42,747 bases of DNA from assembly GCA_903970405.1 (NCBI GenBank), contig CAJCIT010000259.1, positions 1 to 42,747 of the forward strand. Reading direction: 5' to 3'. The stretch is from Acidobacteriaceae bacterium. Lineage in GTDB: Bacteria; Acidobacteriota; Terriglobia; Bryobacterales; Bryobacteraceae. This document shows positions 33,470-41,383 of this stretch, one piece after another (the stretch's first letter is position 1; the number at the start of each line of letters is the position of its first letter). The position numbers and the translations under genes were made by a program. Under the pieces are notes generated by a model. It was not told the origin of the DNA and did not search any database. It saw only the letters and a list, made by a program, of their open reading frames with translations.

Positions 33470-33528
33470 AGAGGTCCAAGGCTCAAAAACATCTCGCTCT
33501 TCGGACGTGGAAGACCTCAGACGGGGAG

Positions 33529-33546
33529 CGCCTTTTATTTAAGGCG
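33529..33546. promoter_or_regulatory. Short palindrome between divergent genes
   Basis: CGCCTT and AAGGCG (6-bp inverted repeat) flank TTATTT, between the ATP-grasp operon and the Rpn-like gene. It could be an operator or a weak hairpin; no further motif supports one over the other. Confidence 0.3.
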
Positions 33547-33640
33547 GATGACAGAGATTAACATATTCGAGGCCGCACGGATGTAACAGGGAGGCGGATT
33601 CGTCAATGGGTAGTGGAACTCCGGCGCCGTCAGGAGGAAC

Positions 33641-34486
33641 ATGCAAAACTACGACGTCGTCCTGAAGGGCCTCCTGCAAACTTCATTCGAGCGCCTAACC
33701 GGTAACAAGATCAGCTGTTGGTTGCAGACCGAACTGCCGAAGGTGCAAAATCTCCGCCTCGATCTGCTCGGCGAGACGGCTGAGGGCGAGTTGATTCACA
33801 TCGAGGTGCAGGCGGCAAACGAGGCCGGCATAGGTTTCCGGATGCTGGAATACCTCGTGCTCGTCAATCGCGTGCACGGGCGTATGCCGCGACAGATCCT
33901 GATCTACGTGGGCCGCAAGCCGCTGCGGATGGCTGATCGCTTTAAATGGGCCGACGGCGACGTGCGGTTCACACTGATCGACATGAGCACCGTGGACGGC
34001 GAACCGCTGGTGACAAGCCCGGAACCGAGCGATAATGTGTTAGCCGTTCTGGCGCGGCTCACCAACCGCCGCGCCGGGGTACGCAGGATTCTGCGGAAGC
34101 TCTCACAGTTGGAGCGAGCTCAGACTGAACACTATTTTGAGAGGCTCTTGATTCTGGCAGGCTTGCGTGGGTTAGAAGAAATAGTGAAGGAGGAGGCAAC
34201 CAAGGTGCTGACAATCGATCTATCGGACAATAAGGTGCTGGGGCCCGCCTATAATCGTGGGCGGCAGGAGGGCCGGGAAGAGGGTCGCGAAGAAGGCCGG
34301 GAAGAAGGGCTGGAAGAAGGGCGGCGTCTGGGCCAGGCTGACCTTTTGCTGCGCCAGATCGGGCGCAAGTTCGGCCCGCTGCCCTCTTCGGTCGAACAGC
34401 GGCTATCGGGACTTCCCATCGAGGATCTCGAAGAGATTGGGCTTCGCCTGATCGACGCGAACACACTCGAAGATTTAATCAAATAG
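33641..34486 (+). CDS. Rpn/PD-(D/E)XK nuclease-like protein with DUF4351 C-terminus
   Basis: 281 residues from an ATG with AGGAGG 5 bases upstream. The N-terminal part has the nuclease-like core LRLDLLGETAEGELIHIEVQ, in which Asp and the Glu-x-Gln triad are expected catalytic residues of the Rpn/transposase_31-like PD-(D/E)XK fold. Residues about 204-228 are a run of Gly-Arg-Glu-Glu repeats. The C-terminus (DLLLRQIGRKFGPLPSSVEQ, LIDANTLEDLI) matches DUF4351. Related proteins promote RecA-independent recombination or are selfish accessory genes. The function of this one is inferred from family only. No neighbour suggests a partner. Confidence 0.85.
   Translation: MQNYDVVLKGLLQTSFERLTGNKISCWLQTELPKVQNLRLDLLGETAEGELIHIEVQAANEAGIGFRMLEYLVLVNRVHGRMPRQILIYVGRKPLRMADRFKWADGDVRFTLIDMSTVDGEPLVTSPEPSDNVLAVLARLTNRRAGVRRILRKLSQLERAQTEHYFERLLILAGLRGLEEIVKEEATKVLTIDLSDNKVLGPAYNRGRQEGREEGREEGREEGLEEGRRLGQADLLLRQIGRKFGPLPSSVEQRLSGLPIEDLEEIGLRLIDANTLEDLIK
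34259..34325 (+). repeat. 12-bp tandem repeat inside the nuclease-like gene
   Basis: About five imperfect copies of a 12-base unit (GGCCGGGAAGAA and variants) encode Gly-Arg-Glu-Glu. Copy-number change would keep the frame and alter linker length. Confidence 0.8.
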
Positions 34487-34576
34487 GCGAAATACGACAC
34501 GCTGTTGCCGCGCGACGCCAGATCCACTGCCACGTTCGAAAGTCCAACTCCGCGCGCCACAAGAACCAAGCAGCGC

Positions 34577-35662
34577 TCACGTCAAATCTCCGCGAATCGC
34601 GACGGCTGACCGGACGCCGTACCAGGAGAGCAAGCCCAGAACCACCAGCAGCGAGATGTAGTAATAGGCCGTGCTCTCGCTCGGCTTCTGAGGATAGTCG
34701 CGCGAAAAAAACGTGCGATAGCCGGTGCCGAGGGCAATAAAAAGGAACATGAACTCGCTGGTAATGAACAGCATCGCCAGGGACGTGATCAGAACGGCGA
34801 GGCGATGCTGGCGGCTGAGCGGCGTCATGGCCGAATTTCCATCGAAGATGGCTACCGGTATCAGGTTAAAAAGATTAATGTAGGCACCCACGTGGCCCAC
34901 GGCCATCCAGACGCGTTCGCCGGTGGCGAAGTAGATCGCGTAAGCGCCAAGCGAGGCGAACAACCCGAATAGCGGCCCGGCCAATGAAATTCGCGATCGA
35001 ACGACTGGGTCAACGTTAATTCCATGCCACCGCACGTAGGCGCCGAGGCCCGGCAGAAACACCGGACCTTCGGCGGAAAAACCATACCGTCGCACCGTGA
35101 CGTAATGGCCCATCTCATGGATGAAGATTGAGCCCACAAAGCCGACGGCAAACCACCATCCAAACAGCGCCCAATACAGCCCGATGAATGCGGCCATACT
35201 GATGATCATCTTGAAGTTTGTGAGGGCCAGCAGCAGGAACTTCCCTTTCGTCGCCAGGAACAGCAGCATCCACTTGAACTTCAGGAAGAGAACAACAAGC
35301 GGGCCCAAGGGTCCCAGCCTTTTCGCCCAGGAGGGCGGCTCTTGGGGCGGCGGCCCAATTTGCGATCGGACGGAACCAGCCGGGCCTGCGGCGATTTCCT
35401 GATCGAGCTGGCGGATAGTCCGGCCGATGCCGTCAGCCTGAGAAGAGTTCGGCGGAAGCAGAGGAAGCGCCGAGGCCCAAGCCCGCCGCGCTCCTTCACG
35501 GTTGCCGGCCTGATACAGAGAGGCGGCCTCGTTCGCGATACTCTTCAGGCGGTCGCTATAAACGAGCCGCTGGCACTGCGAACAGACCAGCGCCAAAGCC
35601 TCAATCGGCGCTCCACATCCATCGCAGAAACGCCCGCCGCCCGGCACAGCGCCCATTGGCAT
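34577..35662 (-). CDS. Site-2 protease family protein with N-terminal zinc ribbon
   Basis: 361 residues from the ATG at 35662; a GTG at 35674 is also possible. Cys13, Cys16, Cys27 and Cys30 (CDGC and CSQC) form a zinc ribbon, followed by a helical TPR-like region (EAASLYQAGNREGARRAWAS). The membrane part has the metalloprotease motif HEMGH (His182, Glu183, His186) and the distal NLIPVAIFDGN, with Asp274 as third zinc ligand (usually NLxPxxPLDGG). It should cleave membrane-embedded substrates. The zinc-ribbon fusion suggests substrate or nucleotide-independent regulation. Substrate unknown. Starts back to back with the TIM-barrel gene. Confidence 0.88.
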   Translation of the reverse strand: MPMGAVPGGGRFCDGCGAPIEALALVCSQCQRLVYSDRLKSIANEAASLYQAGNREGARRAWASALPLLPPNSSQADGIGRTIRQLDQEIAAGPAGSVRSQIGPPPQEPPSWAKRLGPLGPLVVLFLKFKWMLLFLATKGKFLLLALTNFKMIISMAAFIGLYWALFGWWFAVGFVGSIFIHEMGHYVTVRRYGFSAEGPVFLPGLGAYVRWHGINVDPVVRSRISLAGPLFGLFASLGAYAIYFATGERVWMAVGHVGAYINLFNLIPVAIFDGNSAMTPLSRQHRLAVLITSLAMLFITSEFMFLFIALGTGYRTFFSRDYPQKPSESTAYYYISLLVVLGLLSWYGVRSAVAIRGDLT

Positions 35663-35789
35663 GATTGATCCCACACTGCTAGTGTATCGACCGATGAGGC
35701 CGAGGTCTTACGACGGCGTCCGGCTGTTCACGGGAAACGGACCGACGTTTGAGGGCCATTTCACCAACGACACCGCTGCGCCTTCGTAT

Positions 35790-36755
35790 ATGCTTCTACT
35801 CATGACTCGAAGAAGCTTGGTCAGTTCCCTGGTTGTCACCGGCGCTGCCATGAAAATGACGGCGGCCCGTGCGGAGTGGAAACCGCGTATTGGAATTCTG
35901 GGTCCCTACACTCCCTCGAACGTTGAATTTGCGAAAGCGCAGGGATACAACAACATGATCCTGGGCTCGGGTCCCGGATCGACTTTGGATGCCCAAAAAA
36001 TCACGGACGCCCAGGTGGAATCAGTGAAGGATACCCTGAAGGCGAACGGGATTCACGTCTCGGCCTTGCAAATAACGCAGAATCACATCTCGGCGGATGC
36101 CGGGGCCCGCATCAGAGAGAACGCTTACTTCCAGAAGGCCATTGAACTCGCGGGCCGCCTGAACGTTCCCTATATCGGAGCCATGTCGGGAAAGGATAAG
36201 GCGCTTCCCTTCCCGAAGCAAATCGATGAGATTGCGCGAGTCTATAACGAAAAGTACTTCCCGCTGTGCGAGAAGAACAAAGTTCGCATCTGCTGGGAGC
36301 CCTGGCCCGAAGGCCCGAACCTGGCCACTAGTCCGGTTGGGTACGACGCGCTGTTCCGTGCCTTCAGTGGCTCGCCCTATGTTGGCTTACAGTTCGATCC
36401 GTCGCATTTTGTAAGGCAGTTTATGGATCCCATCGAAGTCGCGCACGCCTATGCCGACAAGATCTACGACGTTCATCTCAAGGACACCGAGATTTCGCCG
36501 TCCGCGTTGCATTCCGGCGGAATTTCGCCGGTGAATGGCCAGGATTGGTGGCGCTACCGCATTCCCGGACTTGGCAGCATTCCGTGGAACCGGTTCTTCA
36601 GCATCCTCCAGGAACGCGCTTACCAGGGCGCCATGAGCGTGGAACACGAAGACGATTTATACGGCGCCGGCGACAACCCGGGCCCGGACTTCAGCGAGCC
36701 GTACAAAGTAGGCTTCGTTATGGCGCGCCGCTATTTGAATCAGTACGTGCCGTAA
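35790..36755 (+). CDS. Sugar phosphate isomerase/epimerase-like protein, Tat-exported
   Basis: The frame is open from 35661, but the twin-arginine signal MTRRSLVSSLVVTGAAM starts at 35802 and ATGs at 35790 and 35802 are both possible. The mature protein is a xylose-isomerase-like TIM barrel: YNNMILGSGPGS, VRICWEPWPEGPNL with the metal-binding Glu, LQFDPSHFV with Asp and His, and AMSVEHEDDLY with the final Glu. Exported members of this family are common in acidobacteria and planctomycetes, often with Gfo/Idh/MocA proteins, and act on modified sugars. Substrate unknown. Confidence 0.9.
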   Translation: MLLLMTRRSLVSSLVVTGAAMKMTAARAEWKPRIGILGPYTPSNVEFAKAQGYNNMILGSGPGSTLDAQKITDAQVESVKDTLKANGIHVSALQITQNHISADAGARIRENAYFQKAIELAGRLNVPYIGAMSGKDKALPFPKQIDEIARVYNEKYFPLCEKNKVRICWEPWPEGPNLATSPVGYDALFRAFSGSPYVGLQFDPSHFVRQFMDPIEVAHAYADKIYDVHLKDTEISPSALHSGGISPVNGQDWWRYRIPGLGSIPWNRFFSILQERAYQGAMSVEHEDDLYGAGDNPGPDFSEPYKVGFVMARRYLNQYVP

Positions 36756-36935
36756 AGGCCGGGAGAATTCCCGGCACCGTGCGGTGTCTACGAAATGAAG
36801 GAACGCGGGAGGGGTCAGCGTGGGACGGCCTCTTGTGCTGCTCTTCAGCGTCCCCACTCTCACCCGCTACCAGGGCCGGACCTCAATCGTATCGGAAGCA
36901 AATGGACCGCCAACGCCGAAAGTATAGATTGTCAA

Positions 36936-36976
36936 TTGACATTGGTGGCGCAAGAATCGTGTTAGTTTAGTGGCAT
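36936..36976 (+). promoter_or_regulatory. Weak promoter-like sequence before the sulfite reductase gene
   Basis: A perfect TTGACA at 36936-36941 lies in an AT-richer stretch. The best partner 17-18 bases downstream is only TGTTAG, so a housekeeping promoter is possible but weakly supported. Confidence 0.25.
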
Positions 36977-38710
36977 ATGGGTCTTGTTCCCTCCCCCGCC
37001 GAAGCCGCCAAGGTGAACGGGCGATTTCTGCGTGGGCCTCTGAGCGAAGAGGTTGCAAATGACGCCAACCTGTTCTCAAAACCAGCGGAAGCGGTTCTGA
37101 AGTTTCACGGGATCTATCAGCAGGACGATCGCGACATGCGGAAGGTGGGTCCGAAGCACCATTCCGCGATGGTCCGCGTCGCCGTTCCCGGGGGCGTGCT
37201 GACTGCCGAGCAATATCTGGCTATGGACCGGTTGGCGGATGAAATCGCCGACGGAACACTTCGGATCACAACACGACAAGACATTCAATATCACTACGTT
37301 CCAAAGCAGAATTTAAAGCAATTGATTCAGGGCCTGAATGACAATTTGCTATCCAGTTTTGCCGCCTGTGGAGACGTGGTTCGCAATGTTACGTGCTGTC
37401 CGGCACCGTTCGTGTCTCCGCAGCGGACCGAATTGCAACCCTACGTGCTTCATCTGTCGCGCGGTTTGAAGCCTAGAACCCAGGCATACTTCGAAATATG
37501 GATGGATGGCGAGCGCGCCGCCTCGGTGGAAGCAGCAGAGGCTGAAGCGGACCCCTTCACTATCGAACCTCTCTACGGCGCTACGTACCTGCCGCGCAAG
37601 TTCAAAATCGGCTTTGCGTATCCTGGCGACAATACCACCGATGTCTACACCAACGACATCGGCGTTGTGCCCTTCTATGAGGGCGGCAAACTGAAGGGCT
37701 TCACAATTTTGGCGGGTGGCGGATTAGGTCAAAGCGCTGGAGTCAAGGCTTCGCATCCGCGACTGGCGGATCCTATTTGCTCTGTGACAGCCAGTCATGA
37801 AGAATTACTTGAAGTCTGCACCGCTATCGTGACTATTCACCGTGATTTCGGCAATCGATCGAACCGCAAATTGGCCCGCTTGAAGTACGTTCTCGATGAG
37901 TGGGGAGTCGACAAGTTTAGAGCGGAGCTAGAGGCGCGCGTCGGTCGCCGTCTGGCTGCTGCGCGGGCGCTCTCCTGGAATCGTGCCGAAGACTACCTCG
38001 GTTGGCGCCGGCAATCGGTCGATGAGCACGGCGAACCGATCTGGTTCGTCGGAGTTAGAGTCCTGAGCGGCCGGATCAAAGACTTCACCGATCAAGTGCG
38101 CATTAAAACCGCCCTTCGCACTGTGGTCCGGGAGTTCCGGCCGGAGGTGCGGCTCACCCCGCAGCAGAACCTCTATCTGGCGGGGATTCGCGATGGCGAT
38201 AAGCAGCGCGTCGCTGCTCTCCTCAATGAGCATGGCATCGCCGAACCGCACTCGCTGCCGCCGGTCCTTCGCCATGCCATGGCCTGCCCTGCCCTTCCCA
38301 CTTGCGGTCAGGCGATCACGGAATCGGAACGAATCCTGCCCGAAATCGCCGGCGAGATCCAAGCTGAGTTCGTGGAAGCGGGCCTGGGTGATGTGGAGGT
38401 CCATCTTCGGACTACCGGGTGCCCGAACGGATGCGCCCGTCCCTATACCGCGGAGATCGGCATCGTGGGCGCCAGCGTATTCATGTATACTCTCTACCTT
38501 GGCGCGTCGCCTCTAGGCACACGCTTGGGCGAGATTTTTGCCAGGAATGTGAAGAGCCACGAAATCCGCGGCCGCCTCCGTCGCGTGATCCAGCACTACG
38601 CCGGCACGAGGCTCCCCGACGAGCGCTTCGGCGATTTTTGCCACCGCATTGGCATAGAGACCCTGCAAGGTCTGAATCAAGTGGACGTTGTAGAACTGGC
38701 GAGTGTCTAA
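36977..38710 (+). CDS. cysI: Assimilatory sulfite (or nitrite) reductase hemoprotein
   Basis: The 577-residue protein has the siroheme/[4Fe-4S] reductase layout: two ferredoxin-like half-domains (PGGVLTAEQYLAMDRLADEI, RVRIKTALRTVVREF-like near 375-386) and the cluster ligands Cys437, Cys443, Cys482 and Cys486 (ACPALPTCGQAITESER and TTGCPNGCARPYTAEIGIVG). The spacing 6-39-4 equals that of E. coli CysI. The N-terminal RITTRQDIQYHYVPK is also typical. Sulfite reduction to sulfide is favoured over nitrite by the overall sequence, but no flavoprotein subunit (CysJ) or siroheme gene adjoins, so electrons may come from ferredoxin. Confidence 0.92.
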   Translation: MGLVPSPAEAAKVNGRFLRGPLSEEVANDANLFSKPAEAVLKFHGIYQQDDRDMRKVGPKHHSAMVRVAVPGGVLTAEQYLAMDRLADEIADGTLRITTRQDIQYHYVPKQNLKQLIQGLNDNLLSSFAACGDVVRNVTCCPAPFVSPQRTELQPYVLHLSRGLKPRTQAYFEIWMDGERAASVEAAEAEADPFTIEPLYGATYLPRKFKIGFAYPGDNTTDVYTNDIGVVPFYEGGKLKGFTILAGGGLGQSAGVKASHPRLADPICSVTASHEELLEVCTAIVTIHRDFGNRSNRKLARLKYVLDEWGVDKFRAELEARVGRRLAAARALSWNRAEDYLGWRRQSVDEHGEPIWFVGVRVLSGRIKDFTDQVRIKTALRTVVREFRPEVRLTPQQNLYLAGIRDGDKQRVAALLNEHGIAEPHSLPPVLRHAMACPALPTCGQAITESERILPEIAGEIQAEFVEAGLGDVEVHLRTTGCPNGCARPYTAEIGIVGASVFMYTLYLGASPLGTRLGEIFARNVKSHEIRGRLRRVIQHYAGTRLPDERFGDFCHRIGIETLQGLNQVDVVELASV

Positions 38711-38737
38711 GTCATTCCGCTTTGTTTTTCGTGTCTC

Positions 38738-39742
38738 TTACCCGGTGATACCTCGATTCACCAGAATGCGGACTTCCACGCGCCGATTCTGCTGGCGCCC
38801 TTCCTTCGTTGAATTATCCGCGGCGTTGTGTGAGGTGCCCAAACCGGCGGGAGCAAGGATCCGGCGCAGAGGAACGTTACCCTGTTCCTGTAAATAACGC
38901 ACCACGGCCTGGGCGCGGCGCTCACTCAGTTGCTGATTCAATTGCGCGCTGCCGGTGGCATCGGCATACCCGGCCACTTCAATCACGAACCCCTTGGCAT
39001 CCTTGGTTGCGGCAATGAGCGCATCCAGATCCTGCTTTGCCTTCTCAGTCAGTTTGGTGCTCTTCACCGCGAAGTACACGGTGGTGGCGCCCTTCGTCTC
39101 ATAGTCATCCAAAGAGGAGACGCGGCCGCCCAACGTGTCCACGCCCCGGTTCGCCTTTGACGCCGAGTCATTGACAGCGGCCACCTGCCGGTCAGTCTGC
39201 TTCTGCTTGTCTTCGATTTGCCCAGCGCGGCCCTCAAGGGTTTGGGACCGTCCCTCCAGATCCGTCGATCGAGTCTCCAGTTGTCCCGCGCGGCTTTCCA
39301 ACTGCCCTGCGCGGCCTTCTAATTGGCCGGTCCGCGCTTCGAGCGGCGCCACACGCGTATCTATTGCTCGCGCCGACTTCAAAGCGTTGGCATCGAATGA
39401 CACTTTGCTGGCCGCCAATTCTCCTTTTTCATTGCCGGCGCCTTCGGCTTCCACGCGCAGGCCGGGAATCAGGTTCGCAGCGTCTGTCGCGGTCCGCCCA
39501 AACAACCCATGCTTGAGCGTGACCTTAGTTGTGCTGCTCACTGCAACGGTGACAACCGAATCGGCGTCCTCACGCACGCGTATGAGTCCGCCGTCGCGAG
39601 ACACAATGACGCCGTGTACTTTCGCGGCTGCACCGTTATCGATGTTTCTAACCTGCGTGTCGGCAGCCCAGCCGGTGGACGCCAAAACAAGAGTCTGTGC
39701 GACCGCACAAAGGACGGTCCTCATTCGGGCGATGTCGATCAT
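38738..39742 (-). CDS. OmpA-family protein with coiled-coil repeat region
   Basis: The 334-residue protein has a signal peptide (TVLCAVAQTLVLASTGWAA), then a beta domain of the DUF5666/OB-like kind (VHGVIVSRDGGLIRVREDAD, LIPGLRVEAEGAG). A heptad region follows at residues 134-182 made of near-identical units (LEGRAGQ, LESRAGQ, LETRSTD). The C-terminal OmpA domain (FVIEVAGYADATGSAQLNQQ and LSERRAQAVVRYLQEQG) binds peptidoglycan through the usual Asp and Arg residues. It probably links the outer layer to the cell wall, with the coiled coil as a spacer or oligomeriser. Convergent with the sulfite reductase gene (27 bp). Confidence 0.92.
   Translation of the reverse strand: MIDIARMRTVLCAVAQTLVLASTGWAADTQVRNIDNGAAAKVHGVIVSRDGGLIRVREDADSVVTVAVSSTTKVTLKHGLFGRTATDAANLIPGLRVEAEGAGNEKGELAASKVSFDANALKSARAIDTRVAPLEARTGQLEGRAGQLESRAGQLETRSTDLEGRSQTLEGRAGQIEDKQKQTDRQVAAVNDSASKANRGVDTLGGRVSSLDDYETKGATTVYFAVKSTKLTEKAKQDLDALIAATKDAKGFVIEVAGYADATGSAQLNQQLSERRAQAVVRYLQEQGNVPLRRILAPAGLGTSHNAADNSTKEGRQQNRRVEVRILVNRGITG
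39197..39343 (-). repeat. 21-bp heptad repeats in the OmpA-family gene
   Basis: Seven units of about 21 bases encode the seven-residue coiled-coil repeat of residues 134-182. Unit number could change by slippage without a frame change. Confidence 0.75.
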
Positions 39743-40090
39743 AAAATTACTCCTTTCGTATGTTCGCCGCCACCCCTGCCGGAGGAGCGCCGCTCAGCTT
39801 AAGGGATAGATCCCAAAACTACGAAATACGTTGCACGAAGAAACCGACAAATATTTTCTCCGATTCTGCTGCCCGGTTCTTGTAAAACCGCGTAAGAAAG
39901 CTAACCAAGGAAGGCACAAATTACTTGCCCGATGACAGTTCTACCGTGTGGACGAAGAGCGAACACCAGACGCACCTTAAAACATTCTAGTTCAAACGTG
40001 TGTTCTCAGCGAATGCCGCCGCTTCCTCTCGGATTGTTCAGACTAGCTACCGGCGCCCTCTGGTCCGGCTCACGGTGATATAAAAGTTCA
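39743..40090. other. Divergent intergenic region, no gene seen
   Basis: 348 bp between the OmpA-family and MFS genes. It is AT-richer than its flanks, fitting two divergent promoters, but no clear -35/-10 pair was identified. TATAAA at 40078-40083 is only seven bases from the MFS ATG and is too close for a normal leader. Confidence 0.5.
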
Positions 40091-41383
40091 ATGCCTCCGG
40101 CCGCGCCCCCGTCTTCGCCAGACCGCACGTTTTACGGATGGTGGATCGCCGCCGCCAGTTTCTTTACCTTCGGCATTGCCGTCGGCCTGCCTTATTACAA
40201 CATTCCCTTTTTCTACGATTACTTCCAGAAGGCGTATCATTGGTCGCGCGCTGACATCACGCTCGGCTTTCCGCTCGCTGCCTTGCTCACCTTGTGGGTG
40301 GGGCCGCTGATCATTCCGCGCTTTAGCCCGCGCCTGCTCATCGTGGCCGGGACGGCGTTTACCGGCCTTGCGTTCTTCGGTTTCAGCCGCATGGGCGGAA
40401 GTCTGCCTGTCTACTACGGACTGTGGGTTCTTTATGCAGTTGGCTACTTTCTCTCCGGCCCCATTCCACACCAGATCTTGATTTCCCATTGGTTTCTCCG
40501 CAAACGAGGTATCGCCATGGGCGTGGTTTACGTAGGCGTCGGCCTTCTGGCGGCAACCGGCAATCGCCTGGTGGCCCCGCTCACTGCGAAGTACGGCTTT
40601 CAAGCGGTCCTGCTGTTCATTGGAGCTTGTATGTTGCTCGCCTGGCCCGTGGCGATCTTCATCATGCGCGATAAGCCCGGCGACATCGGTCAGTGCGCGG
40701 ATGGCGATTCTTCATCGAACGCCGACACGAAGCGCCAAGCGGCCACATTCCGGGAATTGCTCCATAGCCGTCCCTTCTGGCTGCTGCTGATTGGCAGTCT
40801 GTGCTCCATCGGCTCTATCGGCGCCATCAATGCGCACATGAAGTTTGTCTTCAGCGATGCAGGCTTCCGGGACCAGAAGTTGCTGGACGAGACGTGGTCG
40901 CTGGCCGCGATGATTATCTCTATTGTCAGCATCGCCGGCCGCCTGAGCATCGGCCACTTATCGGACATCTTCTCGAAGAAACGCGTGATGACCGTGACTT
41001 ACTTTGTGGTGGCGGCTTCGATACCCATGCTGCTCACAGTGGCGCCGCCCGCCAAGCCATATCTATTCGCCATCGTCTTCGGCTTCGCCATGGGCGCCGA
41101 TTACATGCTGATTCCCCTGATGGCGGCCGAGCAGTTTGGTGTAAACTCGCTGGCCCGCGCCATGGCCATCATTCTCCCGGTCAACACCATCGGCCAGACT
41201 TGGTGTCCGCAGCTTGTCTCTATCCTGCGGGCGCACTTTGGCACTTACGTTCCACCCATGGCCGTGGTGTTTGGGATCGCGATGGTTGGCGCCATTTCGA
41301 TCCTTCTCCTGCCCCGCCACCGGACCCTCCATGCGACACTTCCACTACCAGAACCTGACCGAGCTTCAGCAGAGCTGTCGTGA
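40091..41383 (+). CDS. MFS transporter
   Basis: The 430-residue protein has about 12 membrane spans (first at FYGWWIAAASFFTFGIAVGL). The loop between spans 2 and 3 is unusual for a canonical MFS motif (VGPLIIPRFSPRLLIVAGTA), while the second half has GRLSIGHLSDIFSKKRVMTV, a good motif A-like D-R/K signature. The central cytoplasmic loop is short and hydrophilic (residues about 200-220). It resembles the oxalate/formate or monocarboxylate-type branch. Because its last 53 bases overlap an Old Yellow Enzyme gene, a shared uptake-and-reduction role is likely; the substrate is unknown. Confidence 0.9.
   Translation: MPPAAPPSSPDRTFYGWWIAAASFFTFGIAVGLPYYNIPFFYDYFQKAYHWSRADITLGFPLAALLTLWVGPLIIPRFSPRLLIVAGTAFTGLAFFGFSRMGGSLPVYYGLWVLYAVGYFLSGPIPHQILISHWFLRKRGIAMGVVYVGVGLLAATGNRLVAPLTAKYGFQAVLLFIGACMLLAWPVAIFIMRDKPGDIGQCADGDSSSNADTKRQAATFRELLHSRPFWLLLIGSLCSIGSIGAINAHMKFVFSDAGFRDQKLLDETWSLAAMIISIVSIAGRLSIGHLSDIFSKKRVMTVTYFVVAASIPMLLTVAPPAKPYLFAIVFGFAMGADYMLIPLMAAEQFGVNSLARAMAIILPVNTIGQTWCPQLVSILRAHFGTYVPPMAVVFGIAMVGAISILLLPRHRTLHATLPLPEPDRASAELS

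Noticed and set aside
34259-34325. Tandem repeats as a CRISPR-like array
   Set aside because: The 12-bp units have no spacers and lie in frame inside a protein gene.
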